A stretch of DNA of 64,000 nucleotides, taken from the NCBI RefSeq assembly GCF_018881595.1, contig NZ_JACVQA010000001.1:309625-373624 (forward strand), written 5' to 3'. A model generated the notes under the pieces. It searched no databases and was not told the DNA's origin. It worked only from the letters and a program-made list of their open reading frames with translations. Source of the stretch: Polynucleobacter sp. UK-Gri1-W3 (GTDB lineage Bacteria; Pseudomonadota; Gammaproteobacteria; Burkholderiales; Burkholderiaceae). This document shows, piece by piece, positions 31,194-39,749 of this stretch (the stretch's first letter is position 1; the number at the start of each line of letters is the position of its first letter). Made by a program: the position numbers and the translations under genes.

Positions 31194-32651
31194 ATGGCAA
31201 ATAATTTTCTCGTCATCATGTCGGACGAACACAATCCAAAGGTTCTTGGAAAATCTGGCCACCCAATCATACAAACCCCAAATCTAGATGCTCTTGCAAA
31301 GACGGGGACCGTTTTTGAGCACACTTACACAACTAGTCCTGTTTGCATACCTGCTCGAGCAGGATTTGCAACTGGAAAATACATCAATCAAATTGGATTT
31401 TGGGATAACGCTGATGCATACGATGGCTCAATTCCCTCCTGGCATCACATTATCAGAGACCAGGGGTTTAACGTAACCTCAATTGGAAAACTACATTTTC
31501 GTGAATACGAAGAAGATCATGGCTTTACTGAAGAACAAATTCCTATGCATATTCTCAAGGGAAAAGGGGACTTGCTCGGACTTGTGCGCGACGATCTGCC
31601 TAAGCGTGGCGGCTCAAAAAAAATGGCAGCGTTAGCTGGGCCAGGAGAATCACAATACACGTTCTACGATAAAGAAATTTGCTCCAAAGCCCAAATCTGG
31701 TTACATGAGCAGGCAACCAAAGAGCGGGCTGTAGATAAGCCCTGGGTTCTTTTTGTTTCGTTTGTAGCGCCACACTTTCCACTAACAGCGCCCCCAGAAC
31801 ATTATTACAAATACTGGGGCAAAGAATTACCAATGCCATTAATGTATGCGCGGGAAGAGCGCCCCAATCATCCTTATTTAGAGGATTACAGGAATTCATT
31901 TTGTTATGACGACTACTTTGAAAATGAAGACCAAGTCAAGCGCGCTCTATGCGGCTACTTTGGTTTAGTTTCCTATCTAGATGAGAATGTGGGAAAGATC
32001 CTGACTACCTTGCAAGATCTTGGCTTTGCAGACAATACCAACATAATTTACACAAGTGATCACGGAGACAACTTAGGTGCTCGCGGTCTGTGGGGCAAAT
32101 CAACGATGTTTGAAGAAATTGCAGGTGTGCCCTTAATTATGGCTGGCCCAGATGTTCCAAAAGGGCTTCGTATTGAAACGCCGGTAAGTCACGTAGATTG
32201 CTTCCCAACCATTCTTGAAGGGGTTGGAATTAATTTTAATTCCGTTAAAGATGGTCATCTAGGGGTATCACTGTTTGATATTGCAAATGGTTACAAGCCC
32301 GACAGAACTGTACTTTCCGAATATCACGGTATGGGCTCTACAACTGGGGCCTATGCCATTAGAAATGGCAAATGGAAATATGTATATTACGCAAAGTACC
32401 CAGCTCAATTGTTTGATCTTGAAAGCGATCCAAATGAAACAACGGATCTTGGGCAGAACCCAGATTACAAACATATTCTTAGTGAGTGTCACTTAAAACT
32501 TCTGAGTGTTTGCGATCCTGATGAGACTGACAGAAGGGCCAAAGCAAGACAGGCTGAAAATTTAGCAGCAAATGGCGGGCGAGAGGCTGTGATTGCCCGT
32601 GGGGATATTGGATTTACTCCAGCACCTGGCGCTGCAGCAGACTTCCTTTAA
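31194..32651 (+). CDS. Sulfatase-family hydrolase
   Basis: A 485-residue enzyme of the alkaline-phosphatase superfamily with a type I sulfatase signature: SPVCIPARAGFATG (C51, CxPxR), the Cys being converted to formylglycine. Metal ligands include D11 in IMSDEHNP and the TSDHGDNLG block. No signal peptide is seen, so it acts in the cytoplasm, as choline sulfatase does. It releases sulfate from an organosulfate ester. A transporter binding protein follows 23 bp downstream, suggesting uptake and cleavage of one substrate. No formylglycine-generating enzyme gene is in the window. Confidence 0.87.
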   Translation: MANNFLVIMSDEHNPKVLGKSGHPIIQTPNLDALAKTGTVFEHTYTTSPVCIPARAGFATGKYINQIGFWDNADAYDGSIPSWHHIIRDQGFNVTSIGKLHFREYEEDHGFTEEQIPMHILKGKGDLLGLVRDDLPKRGGSKKMAALAGPGESQYTFYDKEICSKAQIWLHEQATKERAVDKPWVLFVSFVAPHFPLTAPPEHYYKYWGKELPMPLMYAREERPNHPYLEDYRNSFCYDDYFENEDQVKRALCGYFGLVSYLDENVGKILTTLQDLGFADNTNIIYTSDHGDNLGARGLWGKSTMFEEIAGVPLIMAGPDVPKGLRIETPVSHVDCFPTILEGVGINFNSVKDGHLGVSLFDIANGYKPDRTVLSEYHGMGSTTGAYAIRNGKWKYVYYAKYPAQLFDLESDPNETTDLGQNPDYKHILSECHLKLLSVCDPDETDRRAKARQAENLAANGGREAVIARGDIGFTPAPGAAADFL

Positions 32652-32674
32652 TACGAAAATTGATTGGAGAAGAG

Positions 32675-33658
32675 ATGCAAACGAATCTGGTATTGAAATT
32701 TACTACCTCGCTATTGACTAGCTTTTTACTAATTACTCCTGCGTTGGGCGCCCCATGGCCCGAAAGGCCAATAAAAATTATTGTCCCTTATCCTCCTGGA
32801 GGCGGAGTGGATGGTGTAGCGAGAACGTATGCACAAAGACTCGGTGAAATTCTCAACACCACCGTCTTAGTAGAAAATAAAGCAGGCGCCTCAGGCGCTA
32901 TTGGGGCCGATCTAGTTGCTAAAAGTGCGCCTGATGGATATACCCTTTTAATAGCGTCACCTGCAGAAGTTGTGGTTGGACCTAGTGCAGGTCAAAAAGT
33001 ACCCTATGATTCAAAAGTTGATTTAATTCCTATCTCCTTAATCGGGGAAACGCCTCTAGTAATTGCAGCGCACCCAAGCGTTCCCGCCAAAAATCTAAAC
33101 GAGTTTATTGTTTTAGCAAAAGCTAACCCTGGAAAGTATTCTTATGGAACACCGGGCAATGGCAGTTCAATGCAATTTGCTGGTGAATCATTAAATGCTA
33201 TTGCTGGAATTGATATTTTGCATATCCCTTACAAAGGGGCTGCTCCAGCAACAGCAGATGTGCTAGGTGGGCAAATTCCAATAGCGATCGTAGGAATGCC
33301 GCCAACAATTGCTCACGCAAAAAATGGGAAAATTACAATCCTTGCGGTCACAAGTGAAAAAAGGTCTGCTGCAATGCCTGACGTTCTGACGGTAGCTGAA
33401 CAGCCTGGTATGAAGGGGTATAGGTTTACTAATTGGATGGGACTTTTTGTTCCTGCCAAAACGCCTAATGAAATTACAAATAAACTAGCTTCGGCAACCG
33501 CTAAGATTGTTAAAGAACCTGCAATTCGGGATAAGTTACTCTCGCAGGGTGTAGAGCCGATTGGCAGCTCGCCTAAAGAATTTTCTGAATTTTTGAAGCA
33601 GGAATATACGACCTATTCCAAGATTGCCACCGATCGTAATATCAAGATGAACGAATAA
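32675..33658 (+). CDS. Bug-type tripartite tricarboxylate transporter binding protein
   Basis: The start at 32675 has GGAGAAGAG upstream. The 327-residue protein has a signal peptide (cleavage near LGA-PW), then the Bug signature: WPERPIKIIVPYPPGGGVDGVAR, VENKAGASGAIGADLVAKSAPDGYTLL, with later IPYKGAAPATADVLGGQI. Bug proteins bind carboxylates or other small anions in the periplasm for TctAB-type permeases. It shares an operon with the sulfatase, so an organosulfate or its product may be the ligand. The TctAB membrane subunits are not here and must be encoded elsewhere. R8 follows. Confidence 0.9.
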   Translation: MQTNLVLKFTTSLLTSFLLITPALGAPWPERPIKIIVPYPPGGGVDGVARTYAQRLGEILNTTVLVENKAGASGAIGADLVAKSAPDGYTLLIASPAEVVVGPSAGQKVPYDSKVDLIPISLIGETPLVIAAHPSVPAKNLNEFIVLAKANPGKYSYGTPGNGSSMQFAGESLNAIAGIDILHIPYKGAAPATADVLGGQIPIAIVGMPPTIAHAKNGKITILAVTSEKRSAAMPDVLTVAEQPGMKGYRFTNWMGLFVPAKTPNEITNKLASATAKIVKEPAIRDKLLSQGVEPIGSSPKEFSEFLKQEYTTYSKIATDRNIKMNE

Positions 33659-33665
33659 AAATTTA

Positions 33666-33690
33666 TCAGCGTCCCGCAACTAGACGCTGA
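33666..33690. repeat. Cassette-boundary element R8 (- orientation)
   Basis: Core GCGTCCCGCAACTAGACGC at 33669-33687 with 8-bp arms TCAGCGTC/GACGCTGA, starting 7 bp after the Bug gene stop. A weak TGTT/AACA dyad follows. Last copy before the tRNA-Phe half at the island end. Confidence 0.87.
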
Positions 33691-33860
33691 ATTTTATTGT
33701 TATGAATCGAACATAAATTAATTGGCCAAAACGACGCTGCGGATGCCAACTCGGGGATATAGGAAACCGCTCAGAGCCAATGAATTCGGTGCTTGTAGGG
33801 CGGTAGGTCGCAACCAGCTTAGACCCAATGTGCAGAACTGTTTTAGTCCTCTATCCTACG
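33691..33860. other. Right end of the large island
   Basis: No gene. Sequence between R8 and the displaced tRNA half; it holds a TCCTCTATCCTA segment resembling the third dyad region of R6/R7 just before the tRNA match. Confidence 0.45.
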
Positions 33861-33914
33861 TTTTCAATCCTCTGCTCTACCGACTGAGCTACCAAGCCAA
33901 GACTGAGGATTATA
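33861..33914 (-). repeat. Displaced tRNA-Phe 5' half with promoter, copy D2
   Basis: Fifty-four bases match the intact tRNA-Phe from the anticodon loop through the D arm, 5' end and -10 box with two changes (ACCAAGCC and GAGGAT). It is followed by core chromosomal genes, so it probably is the original chromosomal 5' half and marks the outer end of the 13.1-33.9 kb island. Confidence 0.9.
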
Positions 33915-34012
33915 ACGAATTGGCTTAGGGTTTCATCAAATTTCCCTAAGGGGTCCCTATATAGCTGATTTTTCTGAAACCTTCGGACCGGCTACCCCTA
34001 TTAAATGGGCTT

Positions 34013-34696
34013 TTAGCTTTCGCCCTTATTGCGGGAAGTATCAATTCCTAGGGCCTTTAGCTTGCGATACAAGTGTGTTCTTTCTAAGCCGGTGTACTCT
34101 GAAATCTTGGTCATGCTGCCGCCCATGATTTGCATTTGGTGTTCAAAATACGCTTTCTCAAACAAATCTCTTGCCTCTCTTAGAGGGAGATCGTAATAGG
34201 TTTTTGCAATTCCACTGATGAACTCGCCTTCAGTTTGTGTGTGCGCAGGTTCTACAGCAACATGCTTTGGTGCGGCCATTGCGCTTGAGCTTGACTGCAC
34301 GGCGCGCTCTTGTTCTGGCTCCACATACTTAGGGGAACTCTCTAAAGCCTTACTGACCGTCTTCAAAAGTTTTTGTAAGGCGATTGGCTTTTCTAAAAAG
34401 TTGAGTGCGCCAATACGCGTAGCCTCAACAGCAGTATCAATTGTTGCGTGGCCAGACATCATCACTACAGGCATCGTGAGCTGGCCCGTGTTCGACCACT
34501 CTTTTAATAAAGTAATGCCATCAGTGTCGGGCATCCAAATATCTAGCAAGACAAGGTCAGGGCGCATTTGCTCACGAATAGTACGTGCCTGAATGGCGCT
34601 CTCTGCAGAGTAGACGGTATGACCTTCATCAGTGAGGATCTCATTGAGAAGCTCACGAATTCCCATCTCGTCATCAACAACCAAAATACTAGCCAT
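34013..34696 (-). CDS. NtrX-like response regulator without AAA+ domain
   Basis: A 227-residue protein: a receiver domain (about 1-120) with DDE at the N-terminus, the phosphorylated Asp in LVLLDIWMPD and Lys in FLEKPI, a 50-residue linker, and a Fis-type helix-turn-helix (about 175-220; MTKISEYTGLERTHLYRKLKALGI in part). NtrX proteins usually have a sigma-54-activating AAA+ domain between these; it is absent, so this protein cannot act as a classical enhancer-binding protein. It is 2 bp downstream of the sensor kinase gene, forming a two-component pair. Confidence 0.87.
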   Translation of the reverse strand: MASILVVDDEMGIRELLNEILTDEGHTVYSAESAIQARTIREQMRPDLVLLDIWMPDTDGITLLKEWSNTGQLTMPVVMMSGHATIDTAVEATRIGALNFLEKPIALQKLLKTVSKALESSPKYVEPEQERAVQSSSSAMAAPKHVAVEPAHTQTEGEFISGIAKTYYDLPLREARDLFEKAYFEHQMQIMGGSMTKISEYTGLERTHLYRKLKALGIDTSRNKGES

Positions 34697-34698
34697 TA

Positions 34699-36987
34699 TT
34701 AGGCCGCCTCTTTTGCTAGATTCATAAACAATATCGACACTTGCGCACCAACCACTTCTTCGCCCTGCATGCGGTTCCGGATTTCAATTCTTGCAGCATG
34801 GTCATCAATGATTTTCTTGACCACCGCCAAACCCAATCCCGTACCTTTGCTCTTTGTAGTGACATAAGGTTCAAATGCTCTTGCCAATATCTTAGCTGGA
34901 AATCCAATACCACTATCACTTATTGTTAATCGCACAGCGTTTTGAACTACGCCATTGTGCTCACCATACGGCACTAACTCCGTTTTAACCTCTACAGGAC
35001 TGCTGGGACGGGGCCCTTCTAGCGTGGCATCTTGGGCATTTTGTAATAAGTTATGAATAACTTGTCTTAGCTGCGTAGGGTCGCCCATGATTTCTGGACA
35101 ATTTGGATCTAACCGTGTTTTCAAGGGGCTACCCTCGTAAAGACCCAAAATTTCTGTAGTCAGGGTATTAATCGAGACTGGTTTTAGTTGCGGCGTTGGC
35201 GTCTTGGCAAAATCTCTAAAATCATTAACCATTTCTTTCATGGCCTGCACCTGTCCAATAATGGTTTCAGTGCTGCGATTGATCATTTCTTCTTGTTCTG
35301 GGCTCAATTTGCCTGCAAGTTTATGTTGCAATCTTTCGGCTGAGAGCTGAATTGGGGTTAAAGGGTTCTTAATTTCATGCGCAAGGCGTCTTGCTACTTC
35401 ACTCCACGCAATCGATCTTTGCGCGCTCACCACGTCGGTAATGTCGTCAAAGACCACCATACGCAAATCACCGGTAAGCTCCGTGCCGCGCACAAATAAA
35501 GTAACGCCCAGTTCATTTTCAAATTCATTTGTACTGTGCAATTGAATTTGTTTTTGCCACACCGGCGCATTGTTTTGTGTAGATTTTTGCTCGCCCTCTC
35601 CAACTACTGCGAGCTTCATAGTTGCAAAGCCCTCTCTAATAGCCGCCTCAAATTCCTGCAAAGCAGGATTGCTACTAAGGGGTTTGCCATCAAGGTGAGT
35701 AAGGTCTTGCTTAAAGATTCTGTCTGCACCTGCATTGCTAGAAACAACGTTGTAATTTTTATCAAAAATACATACGCCCGCAGTAAGACTTCCCAATACA
35801 CGCTCTAAGAATGCCTTGGACTCCTGTAGAGATGTACGCGTATCTGCCAACTGCCTGGTCATGACATTAAATTGCCGCGTAAGCATGCCAAGCTCATCGC
35901 CAGTATCAAGCTCTGGCTTGGGAGACAAATCGCCTTGTGCAACAGCCTGGGTGCCCCTTAAAAGCATCAACAGAGGTCGAGCGAGCTGTCTACCCAACAT
36001 GAGAGCCAAAGTAATCGCTACAAATACCGCAAAGAAAAGAGTCAACGTTAATGTGCCGACAAACATCTTACGCAGACCGGTGCGCCCCAAAGACTTCTCT
36101 TGATATTCGCTGTATGCAGATTCAACTGCATAAATATTCTTAGCGAGCGGGACTGGAATATAGCGAACTAACTGCAAGAAATATTTATCTTCTGCATCTT
36201 TGCTGTTGTTAGACTTTTTACGAACAATTGGAACAATGGCTCTGACTCGATAGCCCCGCTGTCCACCATCCATCTCCACTTGATCCAGAAAGGTAAGCCC
36301 TTTCTTCCTGAACGCTTCTGCAACTACATCAGCACTAGGGGCAGGGAAATATTTTTTTGGCTTTACCTCGCTCGTAAAGATCAAATTACGCTGGATGTTA
36401 AAGAGGCTAACCTCCTGAATACCAAATTGATTGCGAATTTTCATAACAGTGACGGCAACCTGCTCAGACGTTGTGCCCGAAGGGATTTGCACAATCTGTT
36501 CAGCTATGAAGTTTCCCTCACCCAAAATTTCTTCTTGGGCCACTCGTAATGTAACGCGCCCCAACTCCAAGCCGGAGTTAAGCGCCGTTTCTACCTTTAC
36601 GTCAAACCAAGACTCAATACTGCGAGACACGAACTGCAAAGAAACCCCATACAAAATTAAACCAGGGACAATGCCAACCAAAGCAAAAATCATGGCCAAC
36701 TTTGCAATCAATCGAGTGCCAAAGTGCCCTCGATACCATCGCACGGCAATTACAGCCACCAAAATCAAGATAACTAAAGTTAGGCAAATTCCAATCACCA
36801 CATTAGCGGCGTATAGCCAAATAAAGTAGTTATCAAAAAATTCTGTGTTGGATGAGGCAATGGCCAATAGAACCAAAAGCAGTAAGGCAAAGGCGCCAAT
36901 AATTCCAATCGTGACCGGAATTATTTTTTTGCTCCAAGCTTTAGATGTAAAAAAGCCTGGGTCTAGCATGGCCGCTATCGATCTCAT
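34699..36987 (-). CDS. NtrY-like sensor histidine kinase
   Basis: A 762-residue inner-membrane kinase: N-terminal transmembrane helices (about 25-50, 60-85, 98-120), a periplasmic-type region, another helix near 310-335, a HAMP domain (about 335-385), a PAS domain (about 400-500), HisKA with the phosphorylated His in RRLAHEIKNPLTPIQLSAERL (split) and a HATPase_c domain (DSGIGFPAKIL, TKSKGTGLGLAVV). It should phosphorylate the adjacent short NtrX-like regulator. It overlaps the upstream DUF4390 gene by 4 bp. The input signal is unknown; nitrogen or redox status is known for relatives. Confidence 0.9.
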   Translation of the reverse strand: MRSIAAMLDPGFFTSKAWSKKIIPVTIGIIGAFALLLLVLLAIASSNTEFFDNYFIWLYAANVVIGICLTLVILILVAVIAVRWYRGHFGTRLIAKLAMIFALVGIVPGLILYGVSLQFVSRSIESWFDVKVETALNSGLELGRVTLRVAQEEILGEGNFIAEQIVQIPSGTTSEQVAVTVMKIRNQFGIQEVSLFNIQRNLIFTSEVKPKKYFPAPSADVVAEAFRKKGLTFLDQVEMDGGQRGYRVRAIVPIVRKKSNNSKDAEDKYFLQLVRYIPVPLAKNIYAVESAYSEYQEKSLGRTGLRKMFVGTLTLTLFFAVFVAITLALMLGRQLARPLLMLLRGTQAVAQGDLSPKPELDTGDELGMLTRQFNVMTRQLADTRTSLQESKAFLERVLGSLTAGVCIFDKNYNVVSSNAGADRIFKQDLTHLDGKPLSSNPALQEFEAAIREGFATMKLAVVGEGEQKSTQNNAPVWQKQIQLHSTNEFENELGVTLFVRGTELTGDLRMVVFDDITDVVSAQRSIAWSEVARRLAHEIKNPLTPIQLSAERLQHKLAGKLSPEQEEMINRSTETIIGQVQAMKEMVNDFRDFAKTPTPQLKPVSINTLTTEILGLYEGSPLKTRLDPNCPEIMGDPTQLRQVIHNLLQNAQDATLEGPRPSSPVEVKTELVPYGEHNGVVQNAVRLTISDSGIGFPAKILARAFEPYVTTKSKGTGLGLAVVKKIIDDHAARIEIRNRMQGEEVVGAQVSILFMNLAKEAA

Positions 36988-37565
36988 CGCTTAATTAGAT
37001 TGGGACCGGTCGAAGAGAATGGAAAACGATACCAATCGCTTGATACATTCCAATCGCGATTGTTCAGCGCGTTTACCTGGAATGGTTTTGGTAGCTTACT
37101 AAGATCCAAACTCATGCGCATGCTAGCTGTATATAATTTGCTGGGATCTAACTGAGAGCCTTCCATCACCCTCCACCCACCAATACTACCTACCGCTTGC
37201 AATGCTTCAGACATCGTTTTGGCAGAAAAGGTAAAGCCTTCTGAGGCAATTCGATACTGCTGTGTCAGCGGCTGATAAGACAAGCGTGTTTGCCTTTGTA
37301 CTAGTGCGGGTTTTTCATCAAACCAATACCAACGCGATCTTATTAAATCAAACTCTGTTTGGAAATATAAAACCACGCCTTTTTGAACGGCATCCTCTAA
37401 TCCTGGGGATAGCTCAATCTGAAAAGAAGCATTAAGAAGCCAGTCGTTATCCGCCTTCTCTAACTCAAAGGATTTAAGCTTGATGCCTTCTGCATTAACG
37501 GTTGTTGAAAAAATACCCAACACCATCAAGAACAAAAAGAGGAATTGTTTAACGCTTCGGCTCAT
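36984..37565 (-). CDS. DUF4390 exported protein
   Basis: A 193-residue protein with a signal peptide (QFLFLFLMVLGIFSTTVNA) and the DUF4390 pattern: DNDWLLNASFQIELSPGLEDAVQKGVVLYFQTEF, SRWYWFDEKPALVQRQTRLSYQPLTQQYRI, and a C-terminal FQVNALNNRDWNVSSDWYRF, read in parts. The family is found in betaproteobacteria directly before ntrY-like genes, as here, and is of unknown function; a periplasmic accessory to the kinase is a fair inference. It is 3 bp after rsmB and overlaps the kinase start. Confidence 0.85.
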   Translation of the reverse strand: MSRSVKQFLFLFLMVLGIFSTTVNAEGIKLKSFELEKADNDWLLNASFQIELSPGLEDAVQKGVVLYFQTEFDLIRSRWYWFDEKPALVQRQTRLSYQPLTQQYRIASEGFTFSAKTMSEALQAVGSIGGWRVMEGSQLDPSKLYTASMRMSLDLSKLPKPFQVNALNNRDWNVSSDWYRFPFSSTGPNLIKR

Positions 37566-37568
37566 AGC

Positions 37569-38879
37569 CTATTTTTTCTTAAACAAAGCATAGTAAAAAC
37601 CATCATTTAACTCTCCAGGCAAAAGCTGGCCTGGAGCGCCTAATCGTACTGCATCGGGATATTGCTCAGCAAACCAAATTGCCTGCTCCTCCCCTTCTTC
37701 GGGAAATATTGAGCAAGTGACGTATAAGAGATCGCCTCCAGCTTTGAGCATTTTCCATGCTTGCTGCAAAATCGCTCGCTGCCTTTCTTGAAGAGCCCTG
37801 ATGTCTGCTTCGCGCCTAAGGAACGGAATGTCGGGATGGCGAGAGACTATTCCAGACGCTGAACAGGGGGCATCCAGCAGAATTTTGTCAAAAAGAACAC
37901 CATCCCACCACGCACCTTTTGAAGCATCCCCACGTAAAACCTGCACCTTTTCAGAGTGCAAACGCAAGCGATCTAAGTTCCCACCAATTTTCCCGATTCG
38001 CTCTCCATCTAACTCTAGGGCCCTCATTGAACAATCTGCAAGCTCCAATAGATGCGCTGTTTTTCCGCCAGGAGCGGCGCAAGCATCAAGCACCAAGTCT
38101 CCCTCCTGAGGGTTTAATAAGACAGCAGCTACTTGCGCGCCTGCGTCCTGAACAGATAAGGCGCCGCTATAAAAACCAGGTAGGTCAGACACGGGTACTG
38201 CTTCAGGCAATAAGAGAGCGGAATTTAATTGAATGCCTGCCAGCTCATCTATTGGCTTAGATGAAATTCCATTCTCAGACAATAGAGTTTGGTATTGCTC
38301 ACGCGTGTATTGCTTTTGGTTAACGCGCAAAATTAATGGCGCACGCTTGGCCTGTTGAAACAAAATGGATTGCCACGCCTTGGAATAATTACGCTTAAGA
38401 TTTGCTCGCCACCATGCGGGTACGTACATTGGAATTGGATCGGGTGGAAAGCGTTTCTCACCCTCTGGCGGCTGAACCAATAGACTTACCTTACGCAGAA
38501 CTGCATTCACCAAACCTTTGGCATACATAGTAGGGTCATATTCACCGCATGCCTTTACTGACTGATCAACGATCGTGTGGGCCGGATAGCCTTTACCCTC
38601 AGTTGTATCTTGTAAAAATAAAGCAATTGCAACGCTCAATAGATGATCAACTTCAGGAGGGGGCGTCTTTGGGATAAATTGCTTAATCAATTCATGTGAG
38701 CGCACCCATTTACGAAGAGCATCGAATGTCAAACTCTGGACAATCGGCCTCTCGTGAGCCTCTAATTGGTCCAAAACTTCCGTAAGCGATCTTCCGCTCA
38801 TCACCTCGCTAATCGCTTGTGCAGCAATCGTGATTGCTTCAGAAAGCGGGAGACTGCGTGGTGTTTTTTGATCAGTCAA
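37569..38879 (-). CDS. rsmB: 16S rRNA m5C967 methyltransferase RsmB
   Basis: A 436-residue protein. The N-terminal NusB-like RNA-binding domain spans about 1-145, and the C-terminal SAM-dependent Rossmann methyltransferase about 160-436. SAM-binding motif: LDACAAPGGKTAHLLEL. Catalytic cysteines are in DAPCSASG (motif IV) and YVTCSIFPEEGE (motif VI). It methylates C967 of 16S rRNA. It is placed between htpX and the DUF4390/ntrYX-like genes, the order common in betaproteobacteria next to fmt/def. Confidence 0.95.
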   Translation of the reverse strand: MTDQKTPRSLPLSEAITIAAQAISEVMSGRSLTEVLDQLEAHERPIVQSLTFDALRKWVRSHELIKQFIPKTPPPEVDHLLSVAIALFLQDTTEGKGYPAHTIVDQSVKACGEYDPTMYAKGLVNAVLRKVSLLVQPPEGEKRFPPDPIPMYVPAWWRANLKRNYSKAWQSILFQQAKRAPLILRVNQKQYTREQYQTLLSENGISSKPIDELAGIQLNSALLLPEAVPVSDLPGFYSGALSVQDAGAQVAAVLLNPQEGDLVLDACAAPGGKTAHLLELADCSMRALELDGERIGKIGGNLDRLRLHSEKVQVLRGDASKGAWWDGVLFDKILLDAPCSASGIVSRHPDIPFLRREADIRALQERQRAILQQAWKMLKAGGDLLYVTCSIFPEEGEEQAIWFAEQYPDAVRLGAPGQLLPGELNDGFYYALFKKK

Positions 38880-38880
38880 A

Positions 38881-39747
38881 TTAATTTGCTCCGGGATAAG
38901 TCCCGTTTTTGGCCATACTCATTAAGCGTGCAACACGCTCTTCAGTAGGCGGGTGAGTAGAAAAAAGTTGCGCAAGACCGCTGCCACTTAAAGGATTAAG
39001 AATCATCATCTGCGCTGTTTCAGGATGTTGTTCAACGGCTTGAAACGGGATGCCTTGCGCATAGTTATGAATCTTCTCTAATGCGTGCGCAAGCGCTTCG
39101 GGATCAGAGCTAATTTCTGCACCACCTCGATCAGCCTCATACTCCCTTGCACGCGAAATACTCATTTGAATCAAGCTTGCGGCTATCGGTGCCAAAATTG
39201 CCACCATCAAGCTAGCAATTGGATTGTTGGGACGCCCCTCTGAGTCGCGTCCGCCAAAGAACATAGCAAAATTGGCCAATGCCGAAATGGCTCCGGCCAT
39301 AGTAGCGGCAATAGTCGAAATCAAAATATCACGATGACGAACATGCGCCAACTCATGCGCCATTACGCCACGCAATTCACGATTAGAGAGAATTTTCAGG
39401 ATGCCTGTGGTTGCGGCAACAGAAGCATTGTCTGGGTTGCGACCAGTTGCAAAGGCATTAGGAGCGTCCTCGTCAATCAAGAATACTTTGGGCATTGGCA
39501 GGCCAGCCTTTTCCGATAACTCTTTAACTAGGCCATAAAACTGGGGCGCTGATCTTTCGTCAACCTGCTGCGCATTGGTCATTTTCAAGACCATGGTGTC
39601 AGAAAACCAATAGCTAAAAAAGTTCATACCAACAGCCATGAGCAATGCTAGCAACATGCCCTGCTCACCACCTAACATTCCGCCAACCACAATAAATAGA
39701 GCAGTAATTGCCGCCATCAAAACTGCAGTCTTTGCAAAATTAAACAT
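38881..39747 (-). CDS. htpX: Membrane protease HtpX
   Basis: A 288-residue inner-membrane zinc metalloprotease: two N-terminal transmembrane helices (about 5-50), the zinc-binding HELAH ([12 protein letters not shown]), two more hydrophobic segments and the third zinc-ligand Glu in [13 protein letters not shown]. It degrades damaged membrane proteins. It is 2 bp after fmt and 1 bp before rsmB, so part of one operon. Confidence 0.95.
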   Translation of the reverse strand: MFNFAKTAVLMAAITALFIVVGGMLGGEQGMLLALLMAVGMNFFSYWFSDTMVLKMTNAQQVDERSAPQFYGLVKELSEKAGLPMPKVFLIDEDAPNAFATGRNPDNASVAATTGILKILSNRELRGVMAHELAHVRHRDILISTIAATMAGAISALANFAMFFGGRDSEGRPNNPIASLMVAILAPIAASLIQMSISRAREYEADRGGAEISSDPEALAHALEKIHNYAQGIPFQAVEQHPETAQMMILNPLSGSGLAQLFSTHPPTEERVARLMSMAKNGTYPGAN

Positions 39748-39749
39748 TT

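Noticed and set aside
14287-33690. The 19-bp repeats as integron attC sites
   Set aside because: They lack the RYYYAAC/GTTRRRY core pair and the usual 57-141 bp architecture, and no IntI-type integrase of about 320 residues with the extra helix is present.
14287-33690. The 19-bp repeats as a CRISPR array
   Set aside because: Spacing is in kilobases, not 30-40 bp, and there are no Cas genes.
14287-33690. The repeats as REP elements mobilised by a RAYT transposase
   Set aside because: No Y1 (HUH) transposase is encoded in the window, and the repeats are confined to one island.
11160-33914. A complete prophage
   Set aside because: No capsid, portal, terminase, tail or lysis gene; the gp32-like protein and integrase alone do not make a phage.
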